A stretch of 64,000 nucleotides of DNA from the NCBI GenBank assembly GCA_903919315.1, contig CAIXHP010000051.1, positions 16,166-80,165 on the forward strand, in the 5' to 3' direction. Under the pieces are notes generated by a model that ran no database searches, was not told where the DNA came from, and worked only from the letters and a program-made list of their open reading frames with translations. The DNA comes from an uncultured Pseudomonadota bacterium. GTDB taxonomy: Bacteria > Pseudomonadota > Alphaproteobacteria > UBA9219. Below are positions 52,683-62,548 of this stretch, piece after piece (within the stretch, counting starts at the first letter, position 1; each line of letters begins with the position of its first letter). The position numbers and the translations under genes were made by a program.

Positions 52683-55600
52683 TCACGCCGCCTGCGCGTT
52701 CGCCAGCGCGGTTTCGGCGTTGGCGGTGGGGGTTTCGCCGTCGCGGAGGGCTACGGCTCCGGCGAGGTCGACGGAGACGAGTTGAGAGACGCCTTTTTCG
52801 CTCATCGTCACGCCGTACAGGCGATCCATGCGCGCCATCGTCAGGCGTTGGTGGGTGATGATGAGGAAGCGTGTGCCGGTGTCGCGGGCGATGGTTTCCA
52901 CCAGCTCGCAGAAACGTCCGATGTTGCTTTCATCCAGCGCCGCTTCGGCTTCGTCGAGGACGCAGATCGGCGAGGGGTTGGTCTGGAACACCGCGAACAG
53001 CAGCGCCAGCGCCGTGAGCGTGCGCTCGCCGCCCGACAACAGCGACAATACTTGCCCCTTTTTCCCCGGAGGCGCGGCGAAGATTTCGAGCCCCGCGTTC
53101 ATCGGGTCTTCGTTGTCGATCAACTCCAGATGCGCCTTGCCGCCGCCGAACAAGCCCTTGAACAAAACTTCGAAACGTTCGTTGACCAGCGTGAACGCGC
53201 CCTGCAACCGTTCCCGCGCCTCGCGGTTCAGCTGCCCGATGCCTTGGCGCAGTTTGGCGATGGCGGCGGTGAGGTCGTCTTTTTCTTTTTGCAAGCGCGT
53301 GATGTCGGCCTGCACCGTCTCCGACTCCACCTCGGCGCGAAGATTGACCGGCCCCATGTTGTCGCGCTCGCGGACATAGCGTCCCAGCACTTGCTCCAAC
53401 TCGAACACGCTCGGCCAACTGTCCTTTTCGCCCAATTCGGCGATGACTTTCAGGTCGTCGGGCGTGCAGCTTAGCTTTTCCGTGACGCGTTCGCGCAGCG
53501 TGTTGAAGTGTTCGGCGGCGGCCTCGACGGCGGCTTCGGCGCGGACGCGTTCTTCGCGCGCGGCGGCGAGGGCGGCTTCGTCCTGCTTCAACTGATGTTC
53601 GGTGACGCTAAGTTTTTGCTCGGTGGCGATCAGAATATCGGCGGCTTCGCGGCGGACGGCTTCGGCGGCGCTGAGTTCGCTCAACAACTGCCCGCGCGAA
53701 GCGGCCAGCGCGGCGGGCTTGTCGCGGAGTTGGCCGAGTTGCTCGTCCAGCGTCGCGATGCGGTCGGTCAGTGCGGCGCTCTGCGCGGCGGCGCTGGCCA
53801 TGCGTTCGCGCCACGCCGCCAGTTCCTGTGCGATGGCTTTCTGGCGGTCATCGCCAATCTGGCGCTCGCGGGTCAGGCGGGCGTTCTCGCCCTGCTGCTG
53901 CGCCTGTTGGCTGCGCGTTTCCGCGAGCGTGGCGCGTTTGGCGGCGATGGTGCCGCGCAGCTCGTCGATGTTCGGCAGTTTCGCGCGTTCGTCTTCGACG
54001 GCGGCGGCGCGTTCGCGCACTTGTTCCAAATCGGCGGCGGACTGTTGCAGGCCTTCGTTGAGCGTGGCGAGCTTCGCGGTCGTGGTCGCGTCTTCGCGCT
54101 CCTGCTTGGCGTAGTAATTGCGGGCATCGTTGAGCGCGGCGAAAGCGGCTTGCAGCGAGGTGCGCGTCTGCTGATCCAGCGCTTGGCATTGCTGAAAGAT
54201 CGCGGTCGCGCCTTGCAGGGTTGCGGCGGCGTGCTGGGCTTCGGCTTCGGCCACGGCGACATCGGCACGCAGCGCGGCGAGGCGGTTGCGTTGTTGCAGA
54301 CGCACGGCGGTCGCGGTCTTGGCCTCCGGCGTGACGGTGAATCCGTCCCAACGCCACGCCCAGCCGTCGCGGCTGACGAGAATTTGTCCGGCTTGCAGCG
54401 TGGCCGAGGCCTCTTCGCCCTGGTCGCGGTTTTCCACGAGTCCGATCTGGGCCAGCGTACGCGCCAGCGCGGGCGGCGCTTGGATATACTGGTTGATGGG
54501 CTTCGCGCCGAGGGGCAGCGCCGGGGTGATGTCGAGCGGCGGCAGGTCGCGCCAGTGCATGGCGGCTTCGGTGTCCAGCGCCGCCGTGAGCGCCTCGCCC
54601 AGCGCCACGGCCAGCGCGTTTTCAAGTCCGGGCGTGACGGTGATGAGGTCGAGAACTTGCTCGGCGTGGTCGTCATGATGCTGGAGCAGGGCGGCGATGG
54701 CTTCGGCCTCGGCCCTGAGCTTCGTCAGTTTGGCATCGGCCTGCTGGGCGATGCCGCGCTGCGCGTCCTGCGCCTGTTCGGCATCGCGGCGGGCTTGTTC
54801 GGCTTCCTGCACTTGCTGCTGGCGCTTCGCCAATTCGCTTTCGCAGGCTTCGACCATCGAGGCGGCCAGCGACAAATCGGGACGGGCCGCGATGTCGGCG
54901 GCGAGCGCCGCGCGTTGTTCGTCCAATTGGGCGCGGCGTTCGTTGAGCGCCGTCTGGCGGCGCGTCAGGCTGTCGATGTCCTGTTGCAACGAGCGCTGCC
55001 GCGCTTCGGCATCGGCGGCGGTTTCCAACAGCTTGGCCAGCGCGCTGTCGAGCGTTTCGACCTCGGCGGTGGTCACGGCCAAAGCTTCGGCAACACCGGG
55101 CAGGGTCGCCGCGATGTCGGCGGCCTTGGCCGTCAGCTCGGCTTGTTCGGTTTCCAGCCGTGCGATGGCGGTTTCGCCGTCGCGGTGGCGGGATTGTTCG
55201 CGCTCGGAATCGTTGCGGGCTTGGGTCAGGCGCTGTTCTTGCGCGCTGATTTCCTGATCCACGCGACGGGATTCGGTTTCGATCTGTTCGCGGGCCAGCG
55301 TCAGTTTCTGGACGATAGCGGCGGCGGCGGTCTCGGCGTTGCGCAGGTCGGGCAATCCGGCGGCGATTTCGGCGCGGGCGGTGTTGCCCTGCGTCACGAT
55401 GCTCAGAAGCTCGTTGGCGCGTTGCTCGGCGGTCTGCAACGCCTCGCGGGTCTTGACCGCGTTGTCCTCGGCCTCGATCCAGCGCAAATGCAGCAGCGCG
55501 GCTTCGGTGCGGCGGATGTGTTCGGCCAGATTGCGGTAGCGCGAGGATTGCTTCACCTGTTGCTTCAGGCTGCGCAACTGCGTGTCGAGAGTGTTTAGCA

Positions 55601-56189
55601 CATCGTCGACGCGGGTCAGGTTTTGCTCGGCGGCTTTCAGCTTCAGCTCGGCCTCGTGCCGCCGCGCTTGCAGACCGGCGGTGCCGGACGCTTCCTCAAG
55701 GATCTGCCGCCGGTCTTGCGGCTTGGCGCGGATCAAAGCGTCGATCTGGCCTTGCCCCACCACGCTTGTGGAATGCGCCCCCGTGGATTGATCGGCGAAC
55801 AGCATTTGCACGTCGCGTTGGCGCACCGGTTTGCCGTTGATGCGATAGTCGGAACCGCCGCCGCGCTCGATCTTGCGCACGACCATCAGTTCGTCGGAAT
55901 CATTGTGCTCGGCGGTGGCGGAGCGGTTACTGTTGTCGAGCGCCAGAGCGACTTCGGCCAGATTGCGTGAAGGCCGCGTGGTCGTTCCGGCAAAGATGAC
56001 ATCGTCCATCTCCGCGCCGCGCATCTTCTTGGGCGAGGTTTCGCCCATGACCCAGCGCAAAGCTTCGACCAGATTGGATTTGCCGCAGCCGTTCGGCCCG
56101 ACGATGCCGGTCATCCCGGCCTGAATGTTCAGATCCGTCGGATCGACAAAGGACTTGAAGCCCTGAAGACGCAAACGCGTGAAATGCAC
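52683..56189 (-). CDS. smc: Chromosome segregation ATPase SMC
   Basis: SMC is the core of the bacterial condensin that compacts and aligns sister chromosomes. The 1168-residue protein has Walker A GPNGCGKSNL at residues 31-40, two long coiled coils, a hinge near residue 510-570 (TPGLENALAVALGEALTAAL), the signature LSGGERTLTALALLFAVF and Walker B VLDEAEAALDESNI. The start is GTG at 56189, with GAGG upstream. The scpA/scpB partners are not in the window. The DsbA-like gene lies just upstream on the same strand, a common alphaproteobacterial neighbour. Confidence 0.97.
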   Translation of the reverse strand: MHFTRLRLQGFKSFVDPTDLNIQAGMTGIVGPNGCGKSNLVEALRWVMGETSPKKMRGAEMDDVIFAGTTTRPSRNLAEVALALDNSNRSATAEHNDSDELMVVRKIERGGGSDYRINGKPVRQRDVQMLFADQSTGAHSTSVVGQGQIDALIRAKPQDRRQILEEASGTAGLQARRHEAELKLKAAEQNLTRVDDVLNTLDTQLRSLKQQVKQSSRYRNLAEHIRRTEAALLHLRWIEAEDNAVKTREALQTAEQRANELLSIVTQGNTARAEIAAGLPDLRNAETAAAAIVQKLTLAREQIETESRRVDQEISAQEQRLTQARNDSEREQSRHRDGETAIARLETEQAELTAKAADIAATLPGVAEALAVTTAEVETLDSALAKLLETAADAEARQRSLQQDIDSLTRRQTALNERRAQLDEQRAALAADIAARPDLSLAASMVEACESELAKRQQQVQEAEQARRDAEQAQDAQRGIAQQADAKLTKLRAEAEAIAALLQHHDDHAEQVLDLITVTPGLENALAVALGEALTAALDTEAAMHWRDLPPLDITPALPLGAKPINQYIQAPPALARTLAQIGLVENRDQGEEASATLQAGQILVSRDGWAWRWDGFTVTPEAKTATAVRLQQRNRLAALRADVAVAEAEAQHAAATLQGATAIFQQCQALDQQTRTSLQAAFAALNDARNYYAKQEREDATTTAKLATLNEGLQQSAADLEQVRERAAAVEDERAKLPNIDELRGTIAAKRATLAETRSQQAQQQGENARLTRERQIGDDRQKAIAQELAAWRERMASAAAQSAALTDRIATLDEQLGQLRDKPAALAASRGQLLSELSAAEAVRREAADILIATEQKLSVTEHQLKQDEAALAAAREERVRAEAAVEAAAEHFNTLRERVTEKLSCTPDDLKVIAELGEKDSWPSVFELEQVLGRYVRERDNMGPVNLRAEVESETVQADITRLQKEKDDLTAAIAKLRQGIGQLNREARERLQGAFTLVNERFEVLFKGLFGGGKAHLELIDNEDPMNAGLEIFAAPPGKKGQVLSLLSGGERTLTALALLFAVFQTNPSPICVLDEAEAALDESNIGRFCELVETIARDTGTRFLIITHQRLTMARMDRLYGVTMSEKGVSQLVSVDLAGAVALRDGETPTANAETALANAQAA

Positions 56190-56221
56190 AACAGCCTCGA
56201 TCCGTTGGTCGGGAATGACGA

Positions 56222-56833
56222 TTAGGGCTTGGCGGCGAGAAGTTTGTCGAAGACCGTCGTGAAGTCTTCCAGAGACCGCGCACCCTCAATCTTTTGCTCG
56301 CCGTCGTTGATGATAAAGGTCGGAGTCGCCTTCACATCGTATTTCTGCACGGCGGCGCTGCGTACGGCCACGATGGCATCAAGCATCTTGGTGTCTTGCA
56401 GGCAAGCCTTGGCCTTGTCCTCGCCCAGACCGCCGAGCTTAGCGTACTGCACCAAGGTTTGATCGGGGTTGGGGCTCATGGCCCACGCTGTCAGGTTTTT
56501 GTACAGCACGCGGACAAAGGGATAATACTGGTCGGCGGGCATGCAGTGGGCCAGCGCGGCGGCTTTCAGCCCCACGCCGTCGAGCGGAAAATCGCGCAGG
56601 ATAAACCGCACTTTGCCGGTCTCGACATAGCGCTTTTCCAGCTCCGGCATAATCTCGTTGTAGAAATCAGCGCAATGCGAGCAGGTGAGCGAAGCGAATT
56701 CCTGCACCTTAATCGGCGCGTCGGCCTTGCCCAGAAAATGCTCAGAGACACCCGGATTTTCGGCGCTCTGCCCGATGGCGGGGCTGAGGAGGAGGAAAAA
56801 ACCGGTCGTGAGGACGGCGAAGATTTTTGTCAT
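56222..56833 (-). CDS. DsbA-like periplasmic thiol oxidoreductase
   Basis: The 203-residue precursor has a signal peptide (residues 1-24, ending GQSAEN) and a thioredoxin fold with an inserted helical domain. The active-site CSHC (Cys51, Cys54, in FASLTCSHCADF) and the cis-proline in KATPTFIIND are intact. It would introduce or shuffle disulfides in exported proteins. Two GANTC methylation sites lie just upstream (56850-56854 and 56876-56880). It precedes smc on the same strand by 32 bases. Confidence 0.9.
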   Translation of the reverse strand: MTKIFAVLTTGFFLLLSPAIGQSAENPGVSEHFLGKADAPIKVQEFASLTCSHCADFYNEIMPELEKRYVETGKVRFILRDFPLDGVGLKAAALAHCMPADQYYPFVRVLYKNLTAWAMSPNPDQTLVQYAKLGGLGEDKAKACLQDTKMLDAIVAVRSAAVQKYDVKATPTFIINDGEQKIEGARSLEDFTTVFDKLLAAKP

Positions 56834-56989
56834 AGGCGTTTTAGCTCCCGAATCAAGACGTTGGGAATATAGAGGGATTCGCCATATTAACTCAAGTGAA
56901 GGAAATGTTAACGCCTTAGAGGGCCGGATTGCGCGTTGGCGCGGATTTATGTATGAATTACAACAGACTTTTGGACGGGGGAGGCGGAC

Positions 56990-57250
56990 ATGTCGAACAT
57001 TGTGGGGACGCTAAAGGAGCTGTTGCTCACCGGCGTTGCGTTCATCAACGATCTTTACCAGCCCGTGTTCCCGGAATACCCCGGCATCGGAATCTGGGTT
57101 CTGGTGCTCTGCCTGCTGATTTTCCTTTTTCATCAGGGCAAAGAGGAAAACGGCTACGCGCTCAGGGCTACGGTCGGAGTCTTTGTCGGACTGTCGCTCG
57201 TGCTCTTTATGATCCATCTGTTTCAAGGGCTGATGGTCACCGGCGATTGA
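56990..57250 (+). CDS. Small two-helix membrane protein
   Basis: The 86-residue protein has an N-terminal amphipathic part and two hydrophobic helices (IGIWVLVLCLLIFLF and TVGVFVGLSLVLFMIHLF), so it should be an inner-membrane protein. I do not recognise a family. The ATG at 56990 follows GGGGGAGG. It overlaps the convergent DUF721 gene by 14 bases. Confidence 0.65.
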   Translation: MSNIVGTLKELLLTGVAFINDLYQPVFPEYPGIGIWVLVLCLLIFLFHQGKEENGYALRATVGVFVGLSLVLFMIHLFQGLMVTGD

Positions 57251-57728
57251 GCGGGGACAGGGCCGCGCCAAAGGACGCAAGCGCCGTGCGCAGCTCTTCG
57301 CTTTCAATGGGTTGCACAACTTCGTTAAGGTTCGCCAACAGCGCCGGATCCGGCGGCGGTGGCGCGGCGGATGGAGTCTTTGCCTCGCCGTAATAAGGTT
57401 CAAACACGATCCGCGCGATGGCGCTATAGCCGAAAAAAGCGGCGATGCGCTGCCGCACCTGCTCCGTCAGGAAGGTGAATTCCATCACCAGCCCTTGCGG
57501 CAGACGGATGTGCAGCGTGCCGTCTTGGCGTCGTCCCTGCGCCCATTTTTCTTCGTTCGGCTTGCCCTTGGGAAAGGATATTTTGACCGGCGTGGTGGAT
57601 CGGGCATAGTCTTCGCCGACGATCTCGCTCCAGTGCTGGAGCAAGGCGGCGTAAAGATTCCAATCCTTGCCAATCGCTTGGCGGGCGATGCTATCAATGG
57701 ACGTGGACAATGTGCGCGGAAGCTGCAT
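57237..57728 (-). CDS. DUF721 (DciA-like) protein
   Basis: The 163-residue protein carries the DUF721 domain: LYAALLQHWSEIVGEDYARS, then TLHIRLPQGLVMEFTFLTEQ and RIAAFFGYSAIARIVF. DciA members with this domain help load the replicative helicase DnaB. The C-terminal third (about residues 120-163) is proline-rich and then helical. The ATG at 57728 overlaps the mutY ATG on the other strand; the frame extends to 57770, which would overlap mutY further. The DUF721-mutY divergent pair near smc is common in alphaproteobacteria. Confidence 0.82.
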   Translation of the reverse strand: MQLPRTLSTSIDSIARQAIGKDWNLYAALLQHWSEIVGEDYARSTTPVKISFPKGKPNEEKWAQGRRQDGTLHIRLPQGLVMEFTFLTEQVRQRIAAFFGYSAIARIVFEPYYGEAKTPSAAPPPPDPALLANLNEVVQPIESEELRTALASFGAALSPLNRR

Positions 57729-58869
57729 GAAGCGGATTGTGAAGCAGGACCGGCCGGGGAACAACTCCAAAATCCGTGCGCCTCGGCGACACGCGAAGCA
57801 ACGCCCTCAAGCCGCCGACCTCCTCGCGTGGTACGACCGAAACCGCCGGTTGTTGCCGTGGCGCGCCCTGCCGGGCGTTCGACCCGATCCGTACCATGTC
57901 TGGTTGTCCGAACTGATGCTGCAGCAAACGACGGTCGGCGCGGTTGGGCCGTATTTTCGCCAATTCATCGACCGCTGGCCCTCGGTTCAGGATCTGGCCG
58001 CCGCTTCGCTCGACGATGTGATGAGGATGTGGGCCGGACTCGGCTATTACCGCCGTGCGCGGGCCTTGCACGAAGGTGCGCACATGATTTGCCGTGATCA
58101 TGACGGGCGCTTTCCGCCGGACGAGGCCGCGCTGCGTCAATTGCCCGGCTGCGGCCCCTACACGGCGGCGGCGGTGGCCGCCATCGCCTTTGACCGACGC
58201 GCCAATGTCGTGGACGGCAATGTCGAGCGCGTGATGGCGCGGCTTTTCGCGGTGGAGGTGCCGCTGCCGCAAGCGAAACGGGAGCTGACCACGCTGGCCG
58301 CGACGCTTCTCCCCAACGCGCGGTATGGCGACTATGCGCAGGCGTTGATGGATTTGGGCGCGATGGTCTGCGCGCCGCGCAACCCGAAATGCGGCGCATG
58401 CCCGTGGGCGGACGTTTGCCGGGGGCGGGCATCGGGAATGGCCGAAAGTTTGCCGCGCCGCGCCGCGCCCAAAACAAAGCCGGTGCGCCGCGCCATCGCC
58501 TTTTTCCTCACCGATGCCGACAACCGCGTCTTGTTGCGGCAGCGCCCCGCCAAGGGTTTGCTGGCGGGCATGATGGAGGTTCCGTCAAGCGCGTGGCGCG
58601 AAGCCGCGATGCCGCAACTCTCCGCCGTGCGGGCCGAAGCGCCGCTGAGAGCCGCTTGGCGGCTTCTGTCCGGCGAAGTGCGCCACAGCTTTTCGCATTT
58701 TGACCTTGAATTGCGCGTGGCGATGGCTTCAATCTCGCGTCGAGACATCGACGGGCGCGACGACGCGGCGATACGGTGGGTGTCCCGCGCAAAGCTTGAC
58801 GGCGAAGCGTTGCCCAGCGTCATGCGCAAGATCATCCGGTTCGCCGCCGGACAACGAGGAGGTTCGTGA
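57727..58869 (+). CDS. mutY: A/G-specific adenine glycosylase MutY
   Basis: MutY removes adenine mispaired with 8-oxoguanine. The 380-residue protein has a basic N-terminal extension, the HhH-GPD core with Glu62 (LSELMLQQTTV) and Asp163 (NVVDGNVERV), the helix-hairpin-helix LPGCGPYTAAAVAA, the [4Fe-4S] cysteines 215, 222, 225 and 231, and a C-terminal NUDIX-like domain that recognises 8-oxoG (AIAFFLTDADNRVLLRQRPA). The ATG overlaps the divergent DUF721 start codon by two bases. An alternative start at 57667 would add 20 residues read against DUF721. Confidence 0.95.
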   Translation: MKRIVKQDRPGNNSKIRAPRRHAKQRPQAADLLAWYDRNRRLLPWRALPGVRPDPYHVWLSELMLQQTTVGAVGPYFRQFIDRWPSVQDLAAASLDDVMRMWAGLGYYRRARALHEGAHMICRDHDGRFPPDEAALRQLPGCGPYTAAAVAAIAFDRRANVVDGNVERVMARLFAVEVPLPQAKRELTTLAATLLPNARYGDYAQALMDLGAMVCAPRNPKCGACPWADVCRGRASGMAESLPRRAAPKTKPVRRAIAFFLTDADNRVLLRQRPAKGLLAGMMEVPSSAWREAAMPQLSAVRAEAPLRAAWRLLSGEVRHSFSHFDLELRVAMASISRRDIDGRDDAAIRWVSRAKLDGEALPSVMRKIIRFAAGQRGGS

Positions 58870-58870
58870 C

Positions 58871-60810
<1,940 letters not shown>

Positions 60811-60825
60811 TTACCCTCTCGCCGG

Positions 60826-60866
60826 TTAATGCCAAGTAAATTTTTCAGGAAAGAGTCATGGGAATC
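60826..60866 (-). promoter_or_regulatory. Candidate CtrA site and GANTC sites of the ccrM promoter
   Basis: On the minus strand 60826-60840 reads TTTA-N7-TTAA, one mismatch from the CtrA consensus TTAA-N7-TTAA. GAGTC at 60853-60857 and GAATC at 60862-60866 are CcrM target sites just beyond. This mirrors the known CtrA-activated, methylation-sensitive ccrM promoter of Caulobacter. The motifs are seen; function is inferred. Confidence 0.6.
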
Positions 60867-61488
60867 ATTTGCTTGCCAACCGCGCCTGCGCGACGGGCGC
60901 GAAGCCGTCGCGGTGCCAGATGGTCGGGCCTTGTTCGCGCAGCGCGGCGAGGTGTTCGGCTGTGCCGTAACCCGCGTTGCGTTCCCAGCCATAGCCCGGA
61001 TGTTGTTCGGCCAGTTGCTTCATCAGCCGATCGCGCGTGACCTTGGCGATGATGGCGGCGATGGCGATGGACAAGCTTTTGGCATCGCCCTTCACGATGG
61101 GCGTGGCAGGACAGTCGAGTTTCGGCGCGCGGTTGCCGTCGATCAACGCCCAGTCGGGCTTTGTGCCGAGCGCCTCCACGGCGCGGCGCATCGCCAGCAT
61201 GCTGGCGTGAAGAATGTTGAGTTGCCCGATTTCCGCGACGCTCGCCTCGGCCACGGCATGGCAGCACAGTTCGGTGAGGATAGGAAACAAAGCCTCGCGT
61301 TGTTTTTCGCTGAGCTGCTTGCTGTCGCGAATGCGCGCCGCGATGTCGGGCGGCAACCCCTCGCGCGGCAGGATCGCGGCGGCGGCGAGAACCGGCCCGG
61401 CCAAAGGCCCGCGCCCGACTTCATCGACTCCGCAGATAATTTTTCCGGCCTCGCAGCCGTGCAGTATTTCATAGTGAAGATCGGGCAT
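60865..61488 (-). CDS. rnhB: Ribonuclease HII
   Basis: RnhB cuts RNA in RNA-DNA hybrids, including single embedded ribonucleotides. The 207-residue protein has the metal-binding ICGVDEVGRGPLAGPV (Asp22, Glu23), DSKQLSEKQREAL, ALIDGNRAP and IIAKVTRDRLM. It lies upstream of ccrM on the same strand, 64 bases apart. A GANTC site (61493-61497) sits immediately before the start codon. Confidence 0.95.
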   Translation of the reverse strand: MPDLHYEILHGCEAGKIICGVDEVGRGPLAGPVLAAAAILPREGLPPDIAARIRDSKQLSEKQREALFPILTELCCHAVAEASVAEIGQLNILHASMLAMRRAVEALGTKPDWALIDGNRAPKLDCPATPIVKGDAKSLSIAIAAIIAKVTRDRLMKQLAEQHPGYGWERNAGYGTAEHLAALREQGPTIWHRDGFAPVAQARLASK

Positions 61489-61895
61489 GAGCGACTCGCG
61501 TGAGTGTCCGGGCGTTCAAAGATACGACACAACGCGCCGCTTCCACGATCTCAAAACGCAGTGCCAAAAAACCACAAGTTCATACCCCATATTTATGATG
61601 TAAAATAACTGTTGTTCCTTGTTAGGAGTGAGGTTAAGGTCGTGACACTTACAGGGCAGCAGCCACCGGAAACAGGGGCTCCAGCGATCCACAGGATGGA
61701 ACTGTGGCGACAAAATGATGATGTTGCGTATCGCGCCCGGTAAAAACACTCGAACGAAAAGTACTGAAGTGCAATGCGCTGGTTGAGACGACAAGGCCTT
61801 GTGGATGACTCCGCTTCGTGTCCTCGCGTAGGGCGCAAGGTGCGTGAAGCAAGGTTAAAGAACAATAGAATCTCGAACGATAGGACGTATAGACA
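61489..61895. other. 407-bp intergenic region with candidate structured RNA leader
   Basis: No protein gene is convincing here. Two adjacent hairpins occur at 61661-61680 (AGCC-CC with GG-GGCT around GGAAACA) and 61689-61707 (CCACAG and CTGTGG around a seven-base loop). GANTC sites lie at 61493-61497, 61807-61811 and 61868-61872. The sequence is a plausible long 5' leader or small RNA ahead of the DUF4167 gene; I recognise no known riboswitch. Confidence 0.35.
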
Positions 61896-62480
61896 ATGAG
61901 ACAAGGTGGTCCGAACGGTCGGCGGCCTCGCGGTCGTCATCACAGCAACGGCGGCGGTGGCGGAAACGGCGGCGGCGGTCCTCCGCCCGGCCCGATGAAC
62001 GGCGGCGGCAACAACCGCCCGCGCTCGGCCTCGTCGCTCCGTCATCAGACATTCGACAGCAACGGCCCGGATGTCCGCGTGCGCGGCAACGCTTGGCAGG
62101 TGTATGAAAAATATCAGACGTTGGCCCGCGATGCCGCCAGCGCGAGCGACCGCGTCGCCGCTGAGAATTATCAGCAGCACGCCGAACATTACTACCGCAT
62201 CATCGAAGCCATCAACGAGGCGACGGCGGCGGAACAGCGCCAGCAACCCAGCGCCAGCAGACCGCCGCAGCCTTTCGGCCAACAACCGGAAGTGCCCGCC
62301 AACTATTACGGCCCCGACGGCAATCTGATGCCGTCGCCCGCCGCGACGGCTGGCGCCAACCCGCCCGCTCCGGCGGAAGCCGAAGTGCAAATGCGCACCC
62401 CGCCGCAAAGCTCGTTCTTTGCGCCTGAGGAATCGGACGAGTCCAACGCCGGCCCTGAGCCGCTGGTGGCGCGTCGGTAA
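61896..62480 (+). CDS. DUF4167-domain protein
   Basis: The 194-residue protein begins with a basic, glycine- and arginine-rich stretch (RQGGPNGRRPRGRHHSNGGG) of a kind that can bind RNA. The DUF4167 core follows at about residues 47-105: QTFDSNGPDVRVRGNAWQVY, then LARDAASASDRVAAENYQQH and AEHYYRII. The C-terminal half is proline/alanine-rich and disordered. The family is widespread in alphaproteobacteria, often near prfA-prmC, and its role is unknown. Here it lies between rnhB and mtaB behind a long leader. Confidence 0.9.
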   Translation: MRQGGPNGRRPRGRHHSNGGGGGNGGGGPPPGPMNGGGNNRPRSASSLRHQTFDSNGPDVRVRGNAWQVYEKYQTLARDAASASDRVAAENYQQHAEHYYRIIEAINEATAAEQRQQPSASRPPQPFGQQPEVPANYYGPDGNLMPSPAATAGANPPAPAEAEVQMRTPPQSSFFAPEESDESNAGPEPLVARR

Positions 62481-62487
62481 AACGAGG

Positions 62488-62539
62488 AGGATCGGGCTTT
62501 CAGGCTCCGGCGCATGCGCCTGTCCTGAAGACCGATCCT
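62488..62539. other. Long hairpin between DUF4167 gene and mtaB
   Basis: AGGATCGG at 62488-62495 pairs with CCGATCCT at 62532-62539. A second stem (CTTTCAGG with CCTGAAG) extends it, and the middle holds a perfect palindrome, GGCGCATGCGCC, at 62509-62520. There is no strong T run, so it may be a terminator, an RNA processing site or a translational control element for mtaB, which starts nine bases later. Confidence 0.6.
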
Positions 62540-62548
62540 TAAAGACTT

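Noticed and set aside
53508..55598. 696-codon open frame on the plus strand within smc
   Set aside because: It is antisense to the smc coiled-coil region, and its Gly/Phe/Leu-rich repetitive sequence mirrors the Ala/Glu/Gln-rich SMC codons.
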